Positions 20,001 to 29,399 are shown, counted from the stretch's first letter. The stretch: 64,000 nt of DNA from Bog-113 sp963752695 (GCA_963752695.1 CAVVZB010000003.1:493210-557209); one strand, 5' to 3'. A program made the numbers and translations. Notes: generated by a model from the letters alone, not told the origin.

Positions 20001-23000
20001 TTAGTTCTGACTTACCCACATGGTAGTGGCGCGCCCGAAGGCCGGCCCTCCAGTGGGAATGCCGTCCAGCAGCAGAAACACCGGAGTCGGTGCGTTGGCG
20101 GTCGTTGGCGGCACGGTGTTCGGGATCTTCACGTTTACCTGCCAGACGCCGACCAGGCCCGGGGCCAGCCCGGAGTAAGTCACGTTTGCCGCCGGTACAA
20201 AACCTGCGCCGATCGCTACTTGCGGTACGGTGGCCGTGGGGGTTAAGCCGGTTGCGGCGACGCCATCCGGTGGAGCGCCTGGCACCAGGCCAACGCCGGT
20301 TCCGAAGAACGCCACGATGGTCCCCCAAGGGGCCGGGTGTGTCGGACCGTTCACCGAGCCATCCTGGTTCAGCGCCGCAACTTGCCCGCTACCGGTGGCT
20401 GTCTCCGTGAACAGTCCGGGTGAAGCGGTCGCTACAGCAATCGTGTTGCTCCCCAGCACTTGACCGGTTGAGGCCCGAACCACTTGCACGGTTGCTGATC
20501 CCGTTGTCGGCGCTTCATTCGGCATTAGGAAGTTGATCTGATTCGGCCCGACAAAGTAGATCGGCGACAACTGTCCATTCACCGTCACTTGTGTGTCGGC
20601 CAGCGTGGTCGGAATCGGGAGCGTTGAAGCGCCCGTGGATGTAGAGCTGAAGTAGTTGGGCTGTGAGCTCAAAGTAAATAGCGACACGATGGTCTGTGGG
20701 GCCAGCGCGAGGCTGGTAATGTAATTGGCTGCGTTGATTCCCGCGAGCGCCGGGTAGTGAATCACCACGCGGTTTAATCCATCCGCCACATACAGCGCGC
20801 CTCCCGCGTCTTGCGCCACGGCGAGTACACCGGAGGCTTCGTTAAGCGAGAGTTTATCGGGCTGCAAATTACTAAGTGTCAGGGCATCGTAAGCCGGGAA
20901 GTGGAACACGGTTCCGGAACTGTTACCGGTCCAAATCTCGCCGGTCGCGCGGTTCACGAAGATGCCGACAGCCGGCACGCCGGGAACGGTGAGTTCCGCT
21001 TGCGGATCGGGTACTGCCGTTGGCGCGTGTTCGAAAATGCTGACTCGCTGATTTGCCGTATCGGCCACATAAAGCCGGTCGCTCGCATCGGTCGCGATAT
21101 GGTGCGGGTTGTTCAGCTTGTCCGGCGTGTTACCGGTCGAGATGGTTGTGAAATCGGGCTGTCCGAAAACTTTAGCCGCCGCCATCCCTGTTGTGAAACT
21201 GCTCGATGCGCCGGCAAAGAACAGCACGCGGTTATGCACCGAGTCCGACACCAAAAGTCCATTGTCGGAAGCAAACGCCAGCCCGTACGGGGAGTTCATG
21301 GTATTCGGGGTGGCGTCGGTAATCTTCAATGTGAAACTCGATTGGCCCAGCACGATGTCGGCCTTCGGAAGATTTTGCGGGTTGGCGAAAGGCTGCGGGA
21401 AACGCAGCACGCGGCCATTCCCGGAATCGGCGACATAGAGGCTGCCGCTCGCATCTACCGCAACTCCGATCGGCGCGGACAAACCGGATTGATTCGGCGT
21501 TGCGGGGTTGTTGGAAGGATAGTTAGATTCGCTATGCGAAAAGTCCGGCTGCCCGATCACGATGTCCGCCTTCGACCCAGGCCTCACGCTGCGCAGATCG
21601 TTATATCCAAGAACCCGATTGTTGTAAGGGTCGGCAACATAAAGATGCGGCGGCGTGCTGTTGTAATCGATCGCGATTCCGGCATCGGCGCCGCTATTGC
21701 CGCTGGCCGATGTAGTGAAACGGAATTCGCGTCCTTCGATCAAATTGACTGTGTTGAAGTTCATGGCGTCCTGGCCCAGGACGCGCGATGCGCCTGCAAA
21801 GAAGGTTCCTGTAACCCCGCCCGCCAAAACCCGGTTGTTATTCGAGTCGGCAATAAACAGCTCGGTCGCTGAGGTCGCGATGCCGGCTGGGCCTGACAGC
21901 GTGGTCGCCGACGATTCCGGCAGCCCCTGATTGGCTGCGCTGCTCGTGAAATCCTTCTGTCCGATCACGGCAACTGCGGCCTGCGCCGTCATGTTGTTTG
22001 TCCACTGACTGACAGGGGCGAAGATGAGAATGCGATTGTAGGCCGAGTCGGCGATGGCGAGCCCGTTATTGACAATGGTTAGAGCGCCTGTGTTTCCACT
22101 CAATTGGAGAGCGTTAACGGACGTGGGTTGCGGGGTAGTGGGCTCACCGAGCAAACGCGTTGCCGCTTGTCCAACCTGCGATGGCTGTGCAAAGACCAGA
22201 ACCCGTCCGGGTTGACCGTTCGACTCGGACACAAACAAATTCCCCGCGCTATCGAACACGATCCCAGTGGGGATATGCATCGTGGTCAGGCCGAGTGGCG
22301 TGTAACCATCGAAGCTGCCAGAAGTAAAATTCGATTGTCCTAGAACCAGGTCAGCTGCGGGCCCGCTTACGCCGCTCGATAGCGCCGAGGAGTTGAAGCG
22401 TAACACGCGGTTGTTGCCAGGGTCCGTGACCCAGAGGTTGCCCGCGGCATCGAACGTCAGATAAGCAGCATAAGTACCGCCAGCATTGAACGCGAGCGTG
22501 GTGGGCCCAGCTACCCCGCTCGTGCCATTCACCGGGCTATGGCTGAAATCATTCTGTCCGATAACCATGTCCGGCAAGATCGTGCTCTGTGTAAATGGTT
22601 TTGGGAATCGCAGCACCCGATTATTCCCGCAATCGGCGACATATAGATTGCCATTCGCATCCACTGCCAACCCGACCGGCGTAGTCAATCCGGTGATACG
22701 CGAATTGGTTCCACGACCGGGACCTTGCGCCAGAGTCGACACTAGATCGAGTTGCCCGACCACGATGTCGGCCTTTTGGCCGTTCGAAAACGAGGCGGCG
22801 TTCGCCCATCCCAATACTCGATTGTTGCTGGTATCGGCCACAAACAAGTGGGGAGGATTCGCCGAAGGATCCAGCGCCACGGCAAGCGGCCCATTCAGTT
22901 CGCGCCCTTCCACCAGATTCGGAGCGAGGCTGGTGACATTCAAACTATCCTGGCCAATCACGCCGGTGGGATTCGGATTCAAGGGTGTCTGAGCAGCAAT

Positions 23001-23066
23001 GGGGAGCGCAACCAGCAGCGAACCAGCCGCGAGTAAGGCAAGTGACAAAAAAGGAGCAGTACGCAT
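20001..23066 (-). CDS. Secreted NHL-repeat beta-propeller protein with Solibacter-type C-terminal domain
   Basis: From ATG 23066 the product is 1021 residues with a signal peptide (MRTAPFLSLALLAAGSLLVALP). The frame stays open to 23099. The body consists of NHL repeats with the recurring phrase LYVADSGNGRVLRFPQPF and GNNRVLRF, probably two propellers. The last 200 residues (SPIYFVGPNQINFLMPNEAP through VGVWQVNVKIP) match the C-terminal domain of about 215 residues typical of Solibacter secreted proteins (TIGR03437 type). This is one of the best taxonomic indicators here. The ligand is unknown. Confidence 0.85.
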   Translation of the reverse strand: MRTAPFLSLALLAAGSLLVALPIAAQTPLNPNPTGVIGQDSLNVTSLAPNLVEGRELNGPLAVALDPSANPPHLFVADTSNNRVLGWANAASFSNGQKADIVVGQLDLVSTLAQGPGRGTNSRITGLTTPVGLAVDANGNLYVADCGNNRVLRFPKPFTQSTILPDMVIGQNDFSHSPVNGTSGVAGPTTLAFNAGGTYAAYLTFDAAGNLWVTDPGNNRVLRFNSSALSSGVSGPAADLVLGQSNFTSGSFDGYTPLGLTTMHIPTGIVFDSAGNLFVSESNGQPGRVLVFAQPSQVGQAATRLLGEPTTPQPTSVNALQLSGNTGALTIVNNGLAIADSAYNRILIFAPVSQWTNNMTAQAAVAVIGQKDFTSSAANQGLPESSATTLSGPAGIATSATELFIADSNNNRVLAGGVTGTFFAGASRVLGQDAMNFNTVNLIEGREFRFTTSASGNSGADAGIAIDYNSTPPHLYVADPYNNRVLGYNDLRSVRPGSKADIVIGQPDFSHSESNYPSNNPATPNQSGLSAPIGVAVDASGSLYVADSGNGRVLRFPQPFANPQNLPKADIVLGQSSFTLKITDATPNTMNSPYGLAFASDNGLLVSDSVHNRVLFFAGASSSFTTGMAAAKVFGQPDFTTISTGNTPDKLNNPHHIATDASDRLYVADTANQRVSIFEHAPTAVPDPQAELTVPGVPAVGIFVNRATGEIWTGNSSGTVFHFPAYDALTLSNLQPDKLSLNEASGVLAVAQDAGGALYVADGLNRVVIHYPALAGINAANYITSLALAPQTIVSLFTLSSQPNYFSSTSTGASTLPIPTTLADTQVTVNGQLSPIYFVGPNQINFLMPNEAPTTGSATVQVVRASTGQVLGSNTIAVATASPGLFTETATGSGQVAALNQDGSVNGPTHPAPWGTIVAFFGTGVGLVPGAPPDGVAATGLTPTATVPQVAIGAGFVPAANVTYSGLAPGLVGVWQVNVKIPNTVPPTTANAPTPVFLLLDGIPTGGPAFGRATTMWVSQN

Positions 23067-23099
23067 GGTTTTTGGCCGTTTGTTTCTCGACAATACCAT

Positions 23100-23643
23100 G
23101 ATGACTCGGGATCGAGTCGGTGGTCGCTATCCCTCATTCTGCAGGGGATTGAAGGAGCAGTTCAAGTGCAGTGCAAGAGACTAGCCACCCAGATTTACCG
23201 CTGCGCGTGGGTCACGTCCGTGGGATTTTACATGCTTTGCTTTCAGGCATGAGGCCAAGTCTTACCGGTAACGGCAGACTGCCCTACTGCGGTGATCGTA
23301 GGAAACCAGGCCATCCAGGAATTGGAAAGTGGAGTTCTCCCACTCCCGTTAGACTCGCACTGGCAGCGCGGCCTGGATCCGATCCCAGTGAGGCGAAGCG
23401 ACGCGATTGTCTTTGCGGTTGTAAACAGCGGAGGTTTATCTCTTTCCGAACATCGATCGAAGCTCATTACCATTTACGATGTTCGCGTCAGTCGGCTTCT
23501 TAAACCGCTGAATTCTAATATTGCTGCGTCCTCTGAACTGGAGGTCGAGCGATGGGGTGGAACCATCGTTTTCCCCTCAGGATGACTTCATCGACAAGGT
23601 GAGGGGAGAATTGGCATCCCGTTAACAGGCTGTAGACTATGGT
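23100..23643. other. Intergenic stretch between the NHL-repeat gene and mqnA
   Basis: This 540-bp stretch should contain the divergent promoters of the two neighbours. A 97-codon frame at 23292-23585 (GTG start) has no recognisable motif and no good ribosome binding site, so I do not call it. I see no RNA gene. Confidence 0.5.
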
Positions 23644-24405
23644 TTGAAGCCGCGCATCTGTTCGGTCAGCTACCTTAACAGCACGCCTCTGATATGGGGA
23701 TTCCTGCACGGTCCCGAACGCGAGCAAGTGGATCTGCGGTTCGCGCTTCCCTCTGTCTGCGCGGAGTTGCTTCGGGCGGGGGAAGTAGACATCGGGCTGG
23801 TGCCATCGATCGAACTGGAGCGGCAGGCGTTGGAGATCGTTCCGGGCCTTGGGATTGGCTCTTCCGGCGCAGTGCGGAGCATCCTGTTGATCTCGAAAGT
23901 GCCCGCGTGGGAGATCCAGACCCTGGCCGCCGATTCCAGTTCCCGCACGAGCGTGGTGCTGGCCCAGATCCTGCTGGACAGAAAATTCGACGTTCGACCG
24001 CAGATCACAGTGGCGGCGCCGGATGTGGACGCGATGCTGACCGGAGCAGATGCGTGTCTGGTTATTGGCGATCCGGCATTGCGGATCACCGCGATTCCAG
24101 ATTTAGAGATGTACGATCTGGGCCTGGAGTGGACGGAGTTGACAGCGCTGCCGATGGTGTACGCAGTGTGGGCGGCGCGAGCGGGTTTCGGCTGGACCGG
24201 GGCGGGTAAAGCTCTTCAGGCGTCGTATGCTTTTGGGCGTAGCCGGATTGACGAGATCGCGATGCGGGAGTCGGAGCCGCGCGGCATTTCGGCGGAAGCT
24301 GCCCGGAGCTACCTGACCGAGAATATCGAATTCGCGTTGAGCGATAATCACATTGAGGGGCTTGCGCATTTCCGCCACCTCGCACGGATTTCCGGTTTGG
24401 TGTGA
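23644..24405 (+). CDS. mqnA: Chorismate dehydratase MqnA (futalosine menaquinone pathway)
   Basis: The 253-residue protein begins at TTG with KPRICSVSYLNSTPLIWGF, the usual MqnA N-terminus. VDIGLVPSIELERQ and DPALRIT match the periplasmic-binding-protein-like fold of MqnA/MqnD. It makes 3-enolpyruvyl-benzoate from chorismate, the entry step of futalosine-dependent menaquinone synthesis. That implies this organism uses the futalosine route. The TTG start is the only one compatible with the family N-terminus. Confidence 0.9.
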   Translation: MKPRICSVSYLNSTPLIWGFLHGPEREQVDLRFALPSVCAELLRAGEVDIGLVPSIELERQALEIVPGLGIGSSGAVRSILLISKVPAWEIQTLAADSSSRTSVVLAQILLDRKFDVRPQITVAAPDVDAMLTGADACLVIGDPALRITAIPDLEMYDLGLEWTELTALPMVYAVWAARAGFGWTGAGKALQASYAFGRSRIDEIAMRESEPRGISAEAARSYLTENIEFALSDNHIEGLAHFRHLARISGLV

Positions 24406-24451
24406 TCCAGGCCGTCCAGGCTGTGCTGTAATGAAGTTGCTCCATCCTTGC

Positions 24452-24526
<75 letters not shown>

Positions 24527-25015
24527 AACAACTGTAGCGCAAAGTCCGTGGTTCCGGGTTGACTGCAAATATCGGCAAACACTCGCTAAATGGCCGATAT
24601 TTCGAGTATTCGGTTTTCTCACCCGCTCGGAATATGACGAACCGTCTGAATAAACCGAGTTTCTCCTTGACTCTTGTCGGGTACTCTCACTGTCTCCGCC
24701 TCGCCACGCACTTCGGGTTGACTGGCGAATGACTTCGCTTCGACGCGGCGTTCGCTCCCTTAAGGACTTGTTCCTCAGGCGAGCGCGACGGCTGCTGGCG
24801 GAGGGCGAGACGCCGCCATCAGCTCCCATCGTTACGTAACTGTTCTGGGGTGACTGTTCATCGACGCTGGTCGCTGCCTCGGTGAGTTGCCGTGGGGCTG
24901 CCCCTACTCTCGGGACCGCAATTTATGGCAGACGGCGGATGCTCTGCAGGCGGAAATTCTGGTGTTTCCGCAGCGAGATGCGCTCAGTGATCGCCGCGCG
25001 GTACTATCTTCAGCC
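24527..25015. other. Gene-poor stretch after tRNA-Asn
   Basis: About 490 bp lie between the tRNA and the first accessory gene. The open frames here are short, overlapping and lack motifs. I looked for a repeat of the tRNA 3' end, here or farther right, that would mark an integrase attachment site and did not find one. Confidence 0.4.
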
Positions 25016-25696
25016 ATGGAAGTTGTACGACGAAAAACATTCGAGACAGCCGAGGCTTTCCTCGATGGTATCGGCCCTCGTAGCACGATATGGGCAGGGC
25101 AACCTCAGGACTGGGCATTCCGAGGACACGCCGATTCAAGCTGGTTGCTAATTCCAAGCGCACTTCGCAAGCCACTAGTCGCCAAACTCGAAGATCCGGC
25201 GAGTCATCCAAAGAGACCGGTTACGGAGTTTCAGATTCCGTGGGAGGGCATGTGGCCAGGTGAATTGATAAGCCTCGCCGACTTCATGCAAACTGCGGAC
25301 CAAGTTGCCCTGACGCTTCCGGATCAACCCTTCTCACGCAACACAATTCACCAACTGCTTCAGCGCATTCATGTTCATCCAAGTTTGGATTCGACCCAAA
25401 CGCGCCTTCGGCCCTGCCGGCACGACGCATTTCTTGAAACTATTGGGACGCTGCGGATTTACGAGAACGCCGGCGCGCATCAACAGGCTGGCCCGCCCGC
25501 AGTCGGTTTGCCAGATTTCCTGGTTCTTGGGGCTGTGGCGCTGCGGCATGAAGCATTGCAGAAACACCGGGTGCGTATAGCCGACGTCCTCCGGCCGGAT
25601 TACCTCGTCGAACAGGCCGGCCGGCAGAACTTCTGGAAGCAGTTCCGCGATCCGCGTAAGGCCGGCCGTTCCGGTCCCTGCTCTACCGTTCATTGA
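25016..25696 (+). pseudogene. FRG-domain protein, C-terminus lost and replaced by unrelated sequence
   Basis: From ATG 25016 the product reads MEVVRRKTFETAEAFLDGI, then IWAGQPQDWAFRGHADSSWLLIPSALR, the core of the FRG domain (Phe-Arg-Gly near its start). Homology-like features continue to about LISLADFMQTADQVALTLPDQP (near 25330). After that the frame runs antisense through a RepA gene fragment, so the second half is not real FRG sequence. The expected later block (LAQHHGLPTRLLDWT-like) is missing. FRG proteins often sit in defence or toxin contexts. This copy is probably dead. Confidence 0.6.
25334..25693 (-). pseudogene. Plasmid replication initiator RepA-like, truncated
   Basis: This minus-strand frame of 119 codons reads VFLQCFMPQRHSPKNQEIWQTDCGRASLLMRAGVL, then VVPAGPKARL. 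It resembles the N-terminal part of the plasmid-encoded RepA family (LLQCFLPQR..., GRASLLIRAG, VPYG.RARL). The family is normally well over 250 residues, so more than half is missing. The break is where it meets the FRG fragment coming from the other side. It lies 44 bp downstream of the ribbon-helix-helix gene and after parA, the usual parA-RHH-repA order of small plasmids. The assignment rests on motif memory without a search. Confidence 0.6.
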
Positions 25697-25720
25697 GTGC
25701 CCTCAGCATGCCGCCAACGT

Positions 25721-25737
25721 GTATACATGTATATATA
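25721..25737. promoter_or_regulatory. GTATAC-type repeat between the RHH gene and repA
   Basis: GTATACATGTATATATA lies in the gap between the RHH gene and the truncated repA. The same GTATACATGTA core recurs at 26052 inside parA, and related sequences lie before parA. It is likely an operator or partition site for the ribbon-helix-helix protein. Confidence 0.45.
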
Positions 25738-26019
25738 TCAGTTAGTAGCAATGTCGGCAATCTCTGGTTTCCGTCGTTTTGCGAATACGGTATTTATACC
25801 TTCCGCAAGCAGAGCTTGCATAGTCGTCCGTTCTTCGGCGGCTATGATCTTCAGGGCCGTCTGCACCTCCGGTGCAAAATGGCCTCCGATCAGAACCCGG
25901 CCCGAGCGGGAAGGCGCTACGGATTTGGGTGCCGTTTCGGATCGGGCCGGAATTGTCGCTGTCCTGGCGGACGGCTGACGTTGCTCAAGCCCTTGCGTGA
26001 GCGGGTTCGGTTTTGGCAT
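25738..26019 (-). CDS. Ribbon-helix-helix partition/repressor protein (ParA partner)
   Basis: The 93-residue protein has a basic, flexible N-terminus and a C-terminal RHH core (RVLIGGHFAPEVQTALKIIAAEERTTMQALLAEGINTVFAK), with the expected beta strand, helix, turn, helix order. Small RHH proteins encoded directly after ParA are centromere-binding partners and autorepressors in plasmid type Ib partition. Its start overlaps the parA end by 35 bp. Repeats of a GTATAC motif around the operon are candidate binding sites. Confidence 0.75.
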   Translation of the reverse strand: MPKPNPLTQGLEQRQPSARTATIPARSETAPKSVAPSRSGRVLIGGHFAPEVQTALKIIAAEERTTMQALLAEGINTVFAKRRKPEIADIATN

Positions 26020-26653
26020 TTGTTTTCCTCAGCGTTTTGATGAATTGTATTGTATACATGTACAGCTGTATAGCCTCGTCCGCTGCCTTGCTGCCGGGTT
26101 CGTACTCGGCGGCGACCTTGCCCACATTGGTCGCGTGACGATGAGCTGCGCGCAGGTGGAGAATAACCGGGCAGACGGAGTATCCCTGCGCTTTGAGGTA
26201 GTCTGCCGTATTTGCGCCTTCGGTGCCTTGGGTGGCAGCTTTGTTCACGAGAAAAAGGGCAGGGGCATTACCGGCTAGCCGCAACAGGTCCGCCAACTTC
26301 GGCAGGGTTTCCAGCGTGAATAGGTGCGGCTCGACCGGGACCAGCACGACATCGGCGCGGCGGGCCGCTTCGGCTGCATCCGTGCCGGAGTGCGGGGGAG
26401 TGTCGATTACGACAAAATCGACGCCCTGTGCCTTCGCCTGCTTCATGGCTGCGTCAAGCCTGACGGCAGGCGTCGGAACTACCCAGGGGTGTTCATCCGT
26501 TCGGCGGTCGGTCCACATGGAAGCCGTTGCCTGCGGGTCCACGTCGAATACCGCGACCGTGTGGCCCTTCTGGACGGCGGCGACCGCCAGGTTGAGCGCC
26601 ACGGTGGTTTTCCCGACTCCGCCTTTTTCGGCAACAACAGCGACCACGATCAT
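25985..26653 (-). CDS. parA: ParA-type partition ATPase
   Basis: The 222-residue protein is a short ParA of the plasmid type Ib class, without an N-terminal HTH. It carries the deviant Walker A VVAEKGGVGKTTVALNLAV (KGGVGKTT), Walker A' FVVIDTPPHS and Walker B-like DVVLVPVEP. It forms ATP-dependent patterns on the nucleoid to segregate replicons. It heads the parA-RHH-repA set, which looks like a plasmid maintenance module trapped in the chromosome. The start codon abuts an operator-like repeat. Confidence 0.88.
   Translation of the reverse strand: MIVVAVVAEKGGVGKTTVALNLAVAAVQKGHTVAVFDVDPQATASMWTDRRTDEHPWVVPTPAVRLDAAMKQAKAQGVDFVVIDTPPHSGTDAAEAARRADVVLVPVEPHLFTLETLPKLADLLRLAGNAPALFLVNKAATQGTEGANTADYLKAQGYSVCPVILHLRAAHRHATNVGKVAAEYEPGSKAADEAIQLYMYTIQFIKTLRKTNAKTEPAHARA
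26052..26072. promoter_or_regulatory. GTATACATGTAC repeat inside the 3' end of parA
   Basis: GTATACATGTAC followed by TGTATA lies within codons for the C-terminal end of ParA. It shares the palindromic core of the site at 25721. It may be a real binding site or only coding sequence; the similarity to neighbouring sites favours the first. Confidence 0.35.
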
Positions 26654-26693
26654 GTATACACCTATACCATGCGATAATCGTACAGGTATATAC
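26654..26693. promoter_or_regulatory. Inverted operator-like repeats before parA
   Basis: GTATACACCTATAC (26654-26667), touching the parA start codon, and GTACAGGTATATAC (26680-26693) are inverted copies of one another, matching at 11 of 14 positions. This placement fits autorepression of parA by its RHH partner and possibly a centromere. Confidence 0.5.
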
Positions 26694-26789
26694 TCCTACC
26701 CACCTCGCGCAAGGCTGAATGTTTTGCCGTCGCTATCATCATTAGGTTTATATAACGTCGTTGGCGGGAAGAGAGGCAGCAGAGGGACA

Positions 26790-28775
26790 ATGGCTAACCC
26801 AAAAGTGGATGACGCGTTCAATTCAATGTTGAGGACCGATTACATTGCATTGAGAGATACGGCCAAACTTGGTCAGCTGGCTGACTATTACGTCGATTAT
26901 TACGGTTTTCTGCGCCAGATTCTGAGCGATAGCGACCAGTTGATAGTTGGACGTCGTGGCACTGGGAAAACCACCCTTCTGTATCGGGCCCTGGTCGAGA
27001 GTATGCGGTCGTGGGACCCGGCACAGGACACCGCTGCCAAACCGCGCACGTTAGCGATCTACATAGATTTGAATAAGTGCCAGTCACTGTCCGATCTCGA
27101 GTCAGATGAGTTTATGGAATTCGAGCACGTTTTCGTGTCTGAGTTTTGTGACGCGATCGCGGCAGAGATAACTAGATCATGGCCCGCAATCAAAGCCCAG
27201 CCGAACATTTTCAGGAACCTCTTTCACTCTGCGGAGCAGAAGAAAGCACAGGAGACAGAGAAGCTCCTTGGACAGCTCGCGAACGTTCTGAAGTCGGGTC
27301 TCCCGCGAGTGATTGACCGGTCTGGAAAGGTGGAATCCAAGGAAACCACTAAAAACAAGTCGGAATACGAGGGTTCCAGCGAACTCAAGGTATCGGATAA
27401 ACCACCATCATTTTCCATTGGCGGAAAAGCTAAGGGGGAGGCAAGCAGCGAGGATGAGGAAAAGTATACCTATTCCGTCGCGTATCGGCTTACGATATCT
27501 GACATCCTTCGTATAATTGGCGAGCTCCGGGTGGCAGCTGACATTCCGGCGGTCTTCCTGCTCATCGACGAATTTTCTGCTCTCTCCGATGCGTTGCAAA
27601 GGCGATTCACAACACTGATAAAAAAACTGATTGGAAACCATTCCGGTCTCTTTGTGAAGCTCTGCGCGATTACTGACAAGTTCACCTTGGGCAGTTCTCT
27701 GATACTACAGCGCGACCTTTTTGAGGTTTCGCTCGACCTTGACGCTTTTGTCGAACGGAGCGACTCTCTTAACGCGGCAATGGGCGAATTGGAATCCCTG
27801 ACCGAAAAAATCATAACGGAACGAATGAGAGTGTATACAGGCCTGGCCCCTAAGCAGATTTTTGAGGATCCGTCAGAAGCGTGGCGGGAACTGACCCGGT
27901 CTGCAATGGGGGTACCCCGCACACTCGGGATTGTCGTAAAACAAGCATGGAGTCGTGCGAGCCAGTCCGACAGGAAAATCAAAAAATCTGATATAGACTA
28001 CGGCATTCGTTATGCCTCCAGGGCTTACCTAGACCAGCTTGAAGGAGCTGCCAAAAATGGGGTAGCCCTCCCTGAGTATGTTTCCGACATATGGGATGCA
28101 ATACTCACCAGAGCCGTAAACGAAAGAGCAAAGGGCACCGAGTCCAGCCATTTCATGGTGTTGCCTCGGAATGAGATCAAGCTCCGATATTTAAGCATGT
28201 GCTTTGTCGTCCATCTTCTTACAAAGGGAAGGACGACGAAGAAGGATAAGTCTGCACGAAGCTTATACTGCATCGATTACGGAATATGCCTGGAAAACAA
28301 TCTGGATTTTGCGACAGATAAGAACGTTCTCCGTCAGCATCGCTTTGCTTACGACGGTGACCTAGAGCAGTTCGATCACTTTTTCGAGAAAGTCTCTGAA
28401 CCGAAGTACATCTGCCCGGTTTGTCGCGACGTGTATCAGCAAAGCGAGATAACAATTCGCGGTACGGTGATGAGCTTTTGTGTCAAGGACAATGGCATAT
28501 TACGGCCATACGACCTCGCTAGTCTGGAGAGCCGCTATACCGAGGAAGAAATCAAGATTATCGGCTCGATCCGCTCTTCCTCCCCAGAGGATCAGCTCAT
28601 AGCCCGTCAAATCGCCGATGACGTCGGCTGCAATGTGCAGAAGGTAGCCAAATTTGGTGAAAAGCTGGACCGAGAGGGCATCATAGCCAGGGAGAAGATC
28701 GAAGAGCTGCAACGAAACATATACTTCAGTCCGGAGATTGGCGACGCCCGGGCGAGTTCGGAAGCTGATTCCTGA
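26790..28775 (+). CDS. P-loop ATPase (Sll1717-like) with C-terminal Cys motif and winged helix
   Basis: From ATG 26790 (AGAGGG before it) the product is 661 residues. The longer open frame starting at 26223 would run antisense through parA and is not credible. Walker A is GRRGTGKTT (54-62) and Walker B is VFLLIDEF (255-262). A charged, low-complexity insert lies near 180-225. Near the end CPVC (542-545) and a further Cys at 564 suggest a partial zinc site, followed by a winged-helix-like region. The layout resembles the Sll1717 group of large ATPases, whose role is unknown. It overlaps the recombinase gene on the other strand by 50 bp. Confidence 0.75.
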   Translation: MANPKVDDAFNSMLRTDYIALRDTAKLGQLADYYVDYYGFLRQILSDSDQLIVGRRGTGKTTLLYRALVESMRSWDPAQDTAAKPRTLAIYIDLNKCQSLSDLESDEFMEFEHVFVSEFCDAIAAEITRSWPAIKAQPNIFRNLFHSAEQKKAQETEKLLGQLANVLKSGLPRVIDRSGKVESKETTKNKSEYEGSSELKVSDKPPSFSIGGKAKGEASSEDEEKYTYSVAYRLTISDILRIIGELRVAADIPAVFLLIDEFSALSDALQRRFTTLIKKLIGNHSGLFVKLCAITDKFTLGSSLILQRDLFEVSLDLDAFVERSDSLNAAMGELESLTEKIITERMRVYTGLAPKQIFEDPSEAWRELTRSAMGVPRTLGIVVKQAWSRASQSDRKIKKSDIDYGIRYASRAYLDQLEGAAKNGVALPEYVSDIWDAILTRAVNERAKGTESSHFMVLPRNEIKLRYLSMCFVVHLLTKGRTTKKDKSARSLYCIDYGICLENNLDFATDKNVLRQHRFAYDGDLEQFDHFFEKVSEPKYICPVCRDVYQQSEITIRGTVMSFCVKDNGILRPYDLASLESRYTEEEIKIIGSIRSSSPEDQLIARQIADDVGCNVQKVAKFGEKLDREGIIAREKIEELQRNIYFSPEIGDARASSEADS

Positions 28776-29388
28776 CGCTGCTGGCATACCATTGCCCACC
28801 CCGAGCCGGACGGGTGTTGAGCCGGTTCAGTTCACCGGCGATGTAGCGCAAGCTCTTCCCGTGCGCTCTCAGACTGATAATCAGGGCACTGACTTCTGGC
28901 GGGGGCTTACGGGCGTTGTGAGTTGCGCGCGCCACGCTTCGGGCCTCATGTAGTCGAGGATTGCCGAGTTTGACACCTCTCGCCTTCGCCGCCGCCAGCG
29001 CGGCCTTCGTGCGCTCGGAAATCATCTTTCGTTCGTGCTCGGCCACGGCCGCCAGGATATGGATCGTGAAGGTGGCTGCGGTCGGCATATCGACAGCTAC
29101 GAAATCCGCGCCGCTCTCCATCAGGTTCGCAATGAACGCGACGTTGCGGGCCAGCCGGTCGAGCCTGGCGATCAACAGCACGGCACGACGTTTCCGGCAT
29201 TCGGCTATGGCGGCGAGAAGCTGCGGCCGGTTCGTGTGCCTCTTGCCGCTCTCGATCTCCGTGAATTCCGCGACGAGGTGGCCAGCGCCGATAAACCGGG
29301 TGACGGCTTCACGCTGCGCATCGAGGCCGAGCCCGCTGGCGCGCTGGCGATCGGTGGAAACGCGGTAGTAGGCGACGTAATCCGGCAT
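28726..29388 (-). CDS. Small serine recombinase (resolvase/invertase family)
   Basis: The 220-residue protein starts MPDYVAYYRVSTDRQ, with the nucleophile Ser11, followed by LLIARLDRLARNVAFI and the long helix EHERKMISERTKAALAAAKARGVKLG. A C-terminal HTH region follows (EVSALIISLRAHGKSLRYIAGELN). It resolves or inverts DNA at paired sites and is typical of plasmids and Tn3-type elements. A palindrome 12 bp before its start is a candidate site or operator. It converges on the ATPase gene with a 50-bp overlap. Confidence 0.9.
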   Translation of the reverse strand: MPDYVAYYRVSTDRQRASGLGLDAQREAVTRFIGAGHLVAEFTEIESGKRHTNRPQLLAAIAECRKRRAVLLIARLDRLARNVAFIANLMESGADFVAVDMPTAATFTIHILAAVAEHERKMISERTKAALAAAKARGVKLGNPRLHEARSVARATHNARKPPPEVSALIISLRAHGKSLRYIAGELNRLNTRPARGGQWYASSVRNQLPNSPGRRQSPD

Positions 29389-29399
29389 GTGTACAACAT

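Noticed and set aside
20811..21872. 353-codon plus-strand frame opposite the NHL protein
   Set aside because: It is a shadow of the repeat-rich, high-GC gene on the other strand; the peptide has no domain.
23292..23585. 97-codon frame upstream of mqnA
   Set aside because: GTG start without a ribosome binding site and no recognisable similarity; left uncalled.
26223..26789. N-terminal extension of the P-loop ATPase frame
   Set aside because: It runs antisense through parA and its promoter; a good ribosome binding site precedes ATG 26790.
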